64,000 bases of DNA from Catellatospora tritici (GTDB lineage Bacteria; Actinomycetota; Actinomycetes; Mycobacteriales; Micromonosporaceae): the NCBI RefSeq assembly GCF_019083965.1, contig NZ_JAHRCY010000002.1, positions 1 through 64,000 on the forward strand, in the 5' to 3' direction. Position numbers and translations under genes: made by a program. The notes beneath the pieces were generated by a model, which made no database searches, had not been told where the DNA came from, and saw nothing but the letters and a program-made list of their open reading frames with translations. Within the stretch, counting starts at the first letter, position 1. Each line of letters begins with the position of its first letter. This document shows positions 58,540-64,000 of this stretch, piece by piece.

Positions 58540-60189
58540 GTGTCCGACGTCGCCGTCGAGCCGGTTTCCGCTACACCGAGTGATGTTCCACCTGTCACGT
58601 CGGTGCGACGGTCCTGGTGGGCGATGCGATTGCCGTACACCCTGCTGGGCCTGGTCCTGGCGGTGGTGACCTGGGTGACCCTGGCCACGGCGCGCTACCA
58701 CGGCCGCACCTACGACGAGTACATGCAGGACGACTACGGCGCCCGGGTGCTGAAGTTCTACCTGTCGTTCGGGCACGACCGCTCGTTCCTGGAGATGCCC
58801 GACTACCTCTACATGCCCCAGCACGGCTCCGGCTACGAGGTGATCGTCGCCTTCTTTCAGCAGCTGACCGGTGAGGTGTGGCAGACCCGGACCATGGTCA
58901 ACGCCTGCTTCGGGCTGCTCGGCATCCTGATCGTGGCGCTGGCGGGCCGGGAGCTGGCCGGGCCGTGGGGGGCGCTGGCGGCCGCGACCGGGCTCGCGCT
59001 GTACCCGCGCTACACCGGCCAGCTGCCGAACAACTCCAAGGACGTCCCCATGGCGGTGGCCATGGCCCTGGTGCTGTGGCTGGTGCTGCGTCTGCTGCGC
59101 CGCTGGTCGCGGCCGCAGCGTCCGTCCGGGGTGCTGGCGCTGGCGGCGGTCGGGGCCGCCATCGGGTTCGCCGCCTCGATCCGGGTGAACGCGCTGCTGT
59201 GGTTCGGGCTGCTGGCGCTGGTGTCGGCCGGGTACTGGCTGCGCCACGGGCGCGGACTGCGCGGGGTGGCACTGCGCGGCGAGCTCGCCCGTCAGTTCTG
59301 CGCGGCACTGGTCGTCGGTTCGACGGCGTACCTGGTGATGTCCGTGATGTGGCCGTACCTGCTGACCAACCCGGGGCACGGGCTGCTGGACTCGGTGCAC
59401 TCGATGGCCAACTACGACTGGGACAACGAGATCCTGTTCGGCGGCGAGCTGGTCCGCGCGACGCGGCTGCCCTGGTACTACGCGCCGTGGTGGCTCGTGA
59501 TCGGCTCACCGCTGCCGGTGGTCCTGCTGACGGCGGCCGCCGCGGTGGCGGCGGCGCTCGCGCTGGTACGGCGGCAGCGGCTGGACGCCCGCCTGCTGCT
59601 GCTCGGGGCGTACACCGTGCTGCCGCTCGTCATGATCATCGTGGCGCACTCGACGCTCTACAACAGCCTGCGGCAGTTCCTGTTCGTGGTGCCCGGACTG
59701 GTGCTGCTGGCGGCGGCGCTGCTGGTGCGCTGGGTGCGCCACGCCCAGCGGCACGGCCGGGTCGCGCTGGCCGTGGCGCTGGTCGGGGCGGCCGTGCTGG
59801 GCCAGGCCGAGGCCGCCTACGCCTCGGCTCGGATCTTCCCGTACGAGTACTCCTACTTCAGCCCGCTGGTCGGCGGCTACACCGGCGCCCGCCACGACTA
59901 TGAGAGCACCTACTACGGCTCGTGCACCCGCGCGGCGGCGGTCTGGCTCAACGACCACTTCGCCGAATACACCGCCGAACCGCGTCCGACGTTTCGCGAC
60001 GAGCACCAGTGGAACTCGCTGGCCGAGGTGGATCTGGCCGACGAGTTCGTCGGGGTCGGGGACGGGCAGCCACTTTTTCGCATCACCACCGACGTGCCCG
60101 GCCCCGGCTACCGCGAGATTCACACGGTGACGCTGGCGGGCGAGCCGTTGTGTCGCGTCTCGGTGTCGAACACCGGCACGCTGGAGTGA
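58540..60189 (+). CDS. Polytopic glycosyltransferase, PMT/ArnT-like (GT-C)
   Basis: A 549-residue membrane protein. A soluble start is followed by helix 1 (LPYTLLGLVLAVVTWVTLA) and a large first loop with YDEYMQDDYGARVLKFY, the acidic motif expected of GT-C enzymes. There are about ten more helices and a C-terminal extracytoplasmic domain ending at CRVSVSNTGTLE. GT-C enzymes transfer sugars from lipid-linked donors on the outside of the membrane. The GTG at 58540 follows AGGGAG; an earlier in-frame start at 58351 would overlap the divergent arsR gene. Acceptor unknown. Confidence 0.85.
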   Translation: MSDVAVEPVSATPSDVPPVTSVRRSWWAMRLPYTLLGLVLAVVTWVTLATARYHGRTYDEYMQDDYGARVLKFYLSFGHDRSFLEMPDYLYMPQHGSGYEVIVAFFQQLTGEVWQTRTMVNACFGLLGILIVALAGRELAGPWGALAAATGLALYPRYTGQLPNNSKDVPMAVAMALVLWLVLRLLRRWSRPQRPSGVLALAAVGAAIGFAASIRVNALLWFGLLALVSAGYWLRHGRGLRGVALRGELARQFCAALVVGSTAYLVMSVMWPYLLTNPGHGLLDSVHSMANYDWDNEILFGGELVRATRLPWYYAPWWLVIGSPLPVVLLTAAAAVAAALALVRRQRLDARLLLLGAYTVLPLVMIIVAHSTLYNSLRQFLFVVPGLVLLAAALLVRWVRHAQRHGRVALAVALVGAAVLGQAEAAYASARIFPYEYSYFSPLVGGYTGARHDYESTYYGSCTRAAAVWLNDHFAEYTAEPRPTFRDEHQWNSLAEVDLADEFVGVGDGQPLFRITTDVPGPGYREIHTVTLAGEPLCRVSVSNTGTLE

Positions 60190-60485
60190 TCGCGCCCGCG
60201 CAGCAGCGCGGCCAGGAACGGCCGCAGCTCACCTTGGGTCAGGCCGGAGGAGATGGCCGGGTCGTCGTTCATGATCTGGGCGGCCGCGGCCTCGTCGTCG
60301 GCCTCGATGACGATGATGCCGGTGTTGGTCGTCCCCAGCGTAGGTCCGGACAGGATCAGCTTGCCATTGGCGTACAGGTGCAGCAGATACTCGACGTGGG
60401 CGTCGAAGACTGCCCGCTCCTCGTCGTCGAGGGTCGCCCGGAAATTGTCGCGGGGCGGGTGTACAAAGTAGATCCATTCAGCCAT
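60120..60485 (-). CDS. YCII-related domain protein
   Basis: A 121-residue ferredoxin-like YCII-family protein, starting at the ATG at 60485. MAEWIYFVHPPRDNF gives the His and a following Asp pair seen in the family. LDDEERAVFDAHVEYLLHLY and GPTLGTTNTGIIVIEADDEA are further family blocks. YciI-like proteins include epoxide/dehydrochlorinase-type and ligand-binding members. Its last 70 nt overlap the end of the glycosyltransferase gene on the other strand. Confidence 0.8.
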   Translation of the reverse strand: MAEWIYFVHPPRDNFRATLDDEERAVFDAHVEYLLHLYANGKLILSGPTLGTTNTGIIVIEADDEAAAAQIMNDDPAISSGLTQGELRPFLAALLRGRDHSSVPVFDTETRHNGSPASVTV

Positions 60486-60538
60486 GCACGGCAGCGTACA
60501 GCTGTCGATCGATCATTCGTCATGAGCGGGTCGGGGTT

Positions 60539-61282
60539 ATGGAGATCGCGGTGAATCAGCCGTACGCGGTGACCGCCGAGTTCTACGACCTGCTGCAGGC
60601 CGAGGACCAGCTCGCGGTGGTCGACCGGTTGGCGGACAGGTGGTTCGGCACCCCGCGGGTCGGAGTGCTTGACGTCGGGGCGGGCACCGGCCTGGCCACG
60701 TTCCGGTTCGCGCAGCGGTGTGACCTGCCCCTGCACGCGGTGGAACCGTCGGCGAGCATGCGTTCGGTGCTGTTGAGCCGGTTGGCGACCCGCCCCGACA
60801 TCCGCCCCCGGGTGCGGGTGCACGCCGCCGGGATACAGGAGTTGGGCCTGCGTGCGGTCGCCGACTTCGGCTGGTGCCTCAACACCATGGGCGGGCTGGA
60901 CGCCGGGGCCCGGCGACGGGCGCTGGCCGCGCTGGCCGAGGCGCTGGTGCCCGGGGGTGTGGCCGTGGTGCAGCGCCCGCCCGCGACGGCCTGCGACGGT
61001 CGCCGCGGCCTGCCCAGCGTGGAACTGGGCGGTGACGTCTACACCGGCGACGTGACCTCGGCGCCGGTCGGGTCGGCCGGGGTCCGCTGGTGCTTCCGCT
61101 ACCGGGTGGTCCGCGACGGGGAGCTGGTCCGGCAGGAGACCGAGACCTTCGACGGGCACCTGGTCAGCGAGGAGCGGTTCGACGCCGAACTGCGCGCGGC
61201 CGGACTGACGCCGACGGGCGCGGACAGCCCGGACGTCGTGGTCGTGCGCCGTGTCGGCGTCGGCACACTACGCCCCGAATAA
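60539..61282 (+). CDS. SAM-dependent methyltransferase (class I)
   Basis: A 247-residue class I methyltransferase. Motif I is VGVLDVGAGTGLATFRFA, the next strand is LHAVEPSASMRSVL, and the motif III/post region has LAEALVPGGVAVVQRP. The N-terminal YAVTAEFYDLLQAEDQ is the cap helix. There is no clue to the acceptor. It is monocistronic and unlinked to the biosynthetic cluster. Confidence 0.82.
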   Translation: MEIAVNQPYAVTAEFYDLLQAEDQLAVVDRLADRWFGTPRVGVLDVGAGTGLATFRFAQRCDLPLHAVEPSASMRSVLLSRLATRPDIRPRVRVHAAGIQELGLRAVADFGWCLNTMGGLDAGARRRALAALAEALVPGGVAVVQRPPATACDGRRGLPSVELGGDVYTGDVTSAPVGSAGVRWCFRYRVVRDGELVRQETETFDGHLVSEERFDAELRAAGLTPTGADSPDVVVVRRVGVGTLRPE

Positions 61283-61310
61283 CCGCGCCCGGCGCGGGTA
61301 TCCGGGGCGC

Positions 61311-62231
61311 ATGACCCTCAACGAGAACGCTGACATCGACACCAGTCAGGTGACCGACGCCCGGGGCTCCGGTGGCGGCGGCGGGGGCTCGCTCGGCGGC
61401 CTGGGCGGCCTGCCCATCCCCATCGGCGGCGGCACGGTGGGCACGCTGATAGTGCTCGCGCTGATCGTGGCGGGCACGTTCCTGGGCCCCAAGCTGATGG
61501 GCGGCGGTGACGAGGCGGGCGGCCCCGGCGTGGACCAGACCTGCTCGACGGCCAACCCCGACCGGCTGAACCAGAGCGAGTGCCGCAACGCGCTATACAT
61601 CAACTCGATCCAGGCATACTGGCGCACCGCGCTGCCGACCACGTTCGGCGAGCAGTACCAGCAGGTCGACACGGTCTTCTTCGCCCGCCAGGTGAACACC
61701 GGCTGCGGTATGGCCGACAGCGGCGTGGGCCCGTTCTACTGCCCGCTGGACGACCAGGTCTACATCGACCTGACCTTCTACGACGAGCTGGCGCAGCGCT
61801 TCGGCGCCAAGGGCCGTTTCGCCCAGCCGTACGTGCTCGCCCACGAGTACGGCCACCACGTGCAGGACCTGCTCGGCACCTCCGACGACGTGCAGCGGCG
61901 CTCCGAGGCCGACCCGGGCAGCGCCAACGAGCTGTCGGTCCGGCTGGAGCTGCAGGCGGACTGCTTCGCGGGGGTATGGGCCAAGCACGCGCTGGAGACC
62001 AAGGACGCCAAGGGGCAGCCCATCTTCAGCTCGCTCACCCAGGCCGACATCGACCAGGCGCTGGAGGCGGCCGCCGCGATCGGCGACGACAAGATCCAGT
62101 CTCAGGCGGGCGGTCCGATCGACGAGTCGAAGTTCACCCACGGCACCTCCGAGCAGCGTAGCCGCTGGTTCAACACCGGCTATGGCAGTGGTGACGGCAA
62201 GCAGTGCGACACCTTCACCAAGGCGATCTGA
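61311..62231 (+). CDS. Neutral zinc metallopeptidase, YpfJ-type
   Basis: A 306-residue protein of the putative neutral zinc metallopeptidase family. A Gly-rich N-terminal region (GSGGGGGGSLGGLGG) precedes a TM helix (VGTLIVLALIVAGTFL). The catalytic zinc motif is VLAHEYGHHVQDLLG (HExxH). A conserved LELQADCFAGVWAKHAL provides the distal Glu/Asp ligand, with Cys pairs (NTGCGMADSGVGPFYCPL) typical of the family. It probably acts outside the membrane. The ATG at 61311 is chosen because the frame is coherent from there. Confidence 0.89.
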   Translation: MTLNENADIDTSQVTDARGSGGGGGGSLGGLGGLPIPIGGGTVGTLIVLALIVAGTFLGPKLMGGGDEAGGPGVDQTCSTANPDRLNQSECRNALYINSIQAYWRTALPTTFGEQYQQVDTVFFARQVNTGCGMADSGVGPFYCPLDDQVYIDLTFYDELAQRFGAKGRFAQPYVLAHEYGHHVQDLLGTSDDVQRRSEADPGSANELSVRLELQADCFAGVWAKHALETKDAKGQPIFSSLTQADIDQALEAAAAIGDDKIQSQAGGPIDESKFTHGTSEQRSRWFNTGYGSGDGKQCDTFTKAI

Positions 62232-62318
62232 CATAGACCGATCACGAACTGTTCCGTTTCTTGACAGTAACCACCAGCCTCTCAGTGACATCAACTCTCA
62301 CTGATGGGTGGTGCTCCG

Positions 62319-62561
62319 ATGAAGAAGAGGTTCGCTCGGGCCGCGGCGGTGGCCGTCCTGGCCGGTGCCCTGGTCACCGGTACGGCGACGGCCGCGCACG
62401 CGGCCTGGCGGCTGGCCGGGACCTACGGCTGGCCCGACCAGTGCCTGTCGATCGGCTACTACGGCGTCCAGCAGGGCTCCTGGGCGCAGTACTACTGCGA
62501 GACGGTGACCCCGGCCAACCCGGCCAGCGGCCCCGGCTACTACAAGCTCTGGGTCCAGTAG
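62319..62561 (+). CDS. Small secreted protein
   Basis: An 80-residue protein with a signal peptide (MKKRFARAAAVAVLAGALVT, cleavage near AHA) and a mature part of about 45 residues with two Cys (QCLSIGYYGV, AQYYCETV) that probably form a disulfide. Starts at 62304 or 62319 are possible; the latter gives the classical KKR n-region. Similar short WRLAGTYG-type secreted peptides occur in Micromonosporaceae; function unknown. Confidence 0.72.
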   Translation: MKKRFARAAAVAVLAGALVTGTATAAHAAWRLAGTYGWPDQCLSIGYYGVQQGSWAQYYCETVTPANPASGPGYYKLWVQ

Positions 62562-62682
62562 TCCCCGCTCACTCCGATGGCAGCCGGGCCGCGCCGGATC
62601 GGCGATACGTCGCGACCGCCGCCGTGCGCGGCTCGGCGCGCACCGGTCCGAACGGTCCCGCCTGGCCGAGTATGTTGCAGCC

Positions 62683-63864
62683 GTGGACAAGGACACCTTC
62701 ACCTCGCGGTTCAGGCAGGCAGCTGAGATGGCACACCGGTTCGCGCAGACCATGATCTCCGAGCCACTCCCGGATGCCCTGTCCTTCCGGGTGCGCCTCA
62801 ACCAGTCCTATGACGGGCATCCGCCGCGTCCCGGTGAGGTCCGGTTCCCGGAGGACAGCTCCTGGGAGAAGGCATCAAGCCTGCACCGGGTCGACTTGGC
62901 CACCGCCGTCGCGCAGCTGTGGCGCGACGGCCGGGTTCCGGAATGGATCAACGTGATGGTGACCAGCGAGACCGGGACGGAGACGGTTTTCGAGGTCGTG
63001 TGTTGTGGCAGGTTCACCGGCGACGACGAGCACCTCTACCACGAGCGCGAGGGCATGCCGCCGTTCCACGCGCTCGGGCCGTGGCTGCCCCCCAGGCGGC
63101 ATGAGGGGACCTTCAGCATCCATACCCGTGCCGAGTGCTGGGACGCCACGGATCTGCGGGCCCTCGCGGCAGCGGCCGACAGCGTGTGGTCGCTCGACCT
63201 GTGTACGGCGGAGTTCGACGGTCAGCTGCTGTCCGCGCTGCCCGAACTCCCCAACTTGGAGATCTTCGAACACCGGCGCTGTCGGCTCGGGACCGGTGCC
63301 CTGTCGACCTTCGCCCGATTTCCGCGACTGAAGCGGCTCACCCTGCACCTGGCCGACGCGGAGGGTTTCTCGGCGGCCGGGGGAGCGCTGACCACGGTCA
63401 CTGACCTGACGATCGCCAACCTGCCGCCCCGCCCGTGGGGCTGTGAGTCGTTGGCGACCCAGGCACCGGCGGTCGAGAGCCTCACTCTCGTCGGGACGGA
63501 CACCGTCTGGCTGGGCGGAGTCATCTCCGAGCGAGTGCGCCAGCTGACTATCGGTGGTGGGTCGCTCGCGGGATCGGTGCGGTTGCCGAGGGAGCTGGAT
63601 TCGCTCAGCATCTCGGTGGACGGTGACGGTGACCTGCCGCTGCACCGACTACTCGACGGCGTCGAGCGGCTTGGCTCGCTGTCGCTGCGGGGCACTCCCG
63701 TCGACGACGACACCGTCGTGGATCTGGTGCGCCGCCATACCCCCGACGACATCGACCTCGTCGGCACCGCGGTCTCCGCGCAGACGATGTCCCAGCTCCG
63801 CGCGACCTACCCGGACATGGAGGTACTGCCGAGGTCCCTCGGGGCGGCTACGCTCCCCGCATGA
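62683..63864 (+). CDS. Leucine-rich-repeat-like hypothetical protein
   Basis: A 393-residue protein starting at the GTG at 62683. The first 150 residues are non-repetitive (FRVRLNQSYDGHPPRPGEV, HEGTFSIHTRAECWDATDLR). The C-terminal two thirds carry Leu-rich repeats with LPELPNLEIFEHRRCRL, RFPRLKRLTLHLADA, SVRLPRELDSLSIS and RLGSLSLRGTPVDDD. LRR units bind proteins. It overlaps the next gene by 4 nt (ATGA), so the two are co-translated. No enzymatic domain is seen. Confidence 0.78.
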   Translation: MDKDTFTSRFRQAAEMAHRFAQTMISEPLPDALSFRVRLNQSYDGHPPRPGEVRFPEDSSWEKASSLHRVDLATAVAQLWRDGRVPEWINVMVTSETGTETVFEVVCCGRFTGDDEHLYHEREGMPPFHALGPWLPPRRHEGTFSIHTRAECWDATDLRALAAAADSVWSLDLCTAEFDGQLLSALPELPNLEIFEHRRCRLGTGALSTFARFPRLKRLTLHLADAEGFSAAGGALTTVTDLTIANLPPRPWGCESLATQAPAVESLTLVGTDTVWLGGVISERVRQLTIGGGSLAGSVRLPRELDSLSISVDGDGDLPLHRLLDGVERLGSLSLRGTPVDDDTVVDLVRRHTPDDIDLVGTAVSAQTMSQLRATYPDMEVLPRSLGAATLPA

Positions 63865-64000
63865 CGGAGGGACCGGCCCCGGTGGCGGGGATGACGATCA
63901 GCATCCGGACCCGGCGCGACGTCGTCGTGGTGGACCCGGGCCGCCTCCTGGCCGCGGCCCGCCAGGCTCTGCGCGACAGCGATCCGGACCTCACCGAGGC
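63861..64000 (+). CDS. Partial hypothetical protein, 3' end outside window
   Basis: The first 46 codons of a gene running off the right edge. It begins MTEGPAPVAGMTISIRTRRD and overlaps the LRR-like gene stop by 4 nt. Only the N-terminus is visible, with VVVVDPGRLLAAARQAL; no family can be assigned. Confidence 0.6.
   Translation, partial: MTEGPAPVAGMTISIRTRRDVVVVDPGRLLAAARQALRDSDPDLTE

Noticed and set aside
58540..60189. Glycosyltransferase as a sugar-attaching enzyme for the enediyne
   Set aside because: It is a multi-helix GT-C/PMT-like enzyme that uses lipid-linked donors, not a GT-B natural product enzyme, and it is far from the cluster.

Overview
The window is high-GC actinomycete DNA. 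The G/C-ending codons, frequent GTG starts, and families such as TIGR03084, DUF2795 and the YpfJ-type zinc peptidase all fit. Together with the repeats beginning ATGAGCGAGCG, they suggest Micromonosporaceae (for example Actinoplanes, Catellatospora, Micromonospora). That placement is inferred from gene content and sequence texture, not from a phylogeny. I see no rRNA, tRNA, CRISPR array or transposase.

The main content is a probable enediyne biosynthetic gene cluster of about 34 kb (about 8.6-42.3 kb). Its centre is an iterative enediyne polyketide synthase (26803-32583; KS-AT-ACP-KR-DH-PPTase). Directly downstream are a hot-dog thioesterase (E10 type), a flavin reductase (E6-like) and a cytochrome P450 (E7-like). 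Two tandem DUF1702/UnbL genes lie directly upstream. UnbV and UnbU lie about 3 kb beyond the P450, separated from it by divergent AraC and MerR regulators, and an MFS exporter follows. On the left are three tandem SgcJ-like NTF2-fold genes, a GMC oxidoreductase, a flavin-dependent monooxygenase of the acyl-CoA dehydrogenase fold, a PHBH-like FAD enzyme, two CxxC...H carboxymuconolactone-decarboxylase-type proteins, a DUF5987/GMC oxidoreductase pair, and a His-rich membrane protein coupled to a CopC-domain protein. All five genes of the minimal enediyne cassette (PKS, thioesterase, UnbL, UnbV, UnbU) are present. In the window I find no NRPS, aminomutase, deoxysugar, halogenase or chromoprotein gene, so the decoration is probably unusual or encoded elsewhere.

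The likely logic is as follows. The PKS and thioesterase make and release a linear polyene. UnbL/UnbV/UnbU and the redox enzymes (P450, flavin monooxygenase with its reductase, two GMC oxidases, FAD enzyme) convert it to a warhead. The NTF2-like proteins may shape or protect intermediates, and the MFS protein exports product. Several dyads and repeated motifs lie in cluster promoters: TCCGGATA, GCTATCCATT, TCGCGACA and a dyad before the SgcJ-like genes. They suggest coordinated control by the AraC and MerR proteins.

The flanks are ordinary chromosome. From 1 to 8.2 kb: a secreted DNRLRE/FG-GAP protein, a TetR/metallo-beta-lactamase-fold pair, a GNAT enzyme, a HEAT-repeat protein with an apparently dead HD domain, and a DUF2795 protein. 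From 42.3 to 64 kb: an M23 peptidase, a sulfatase, a heterodimeric ABC exporter whose two genes are joined by two mini-ORFs in ATGA relays, a class IV aminotransferase-fold enzyme, an SDR, CapA, an LPG-flippase-like membrane protein and a TetR regulator sharing one operator motif, a universal stress protein, an ArsR/AHSA1 pair, a PMT-like glycosyltransferase, a methyltransferase, a zinc peptidase and an LRR-like protein.
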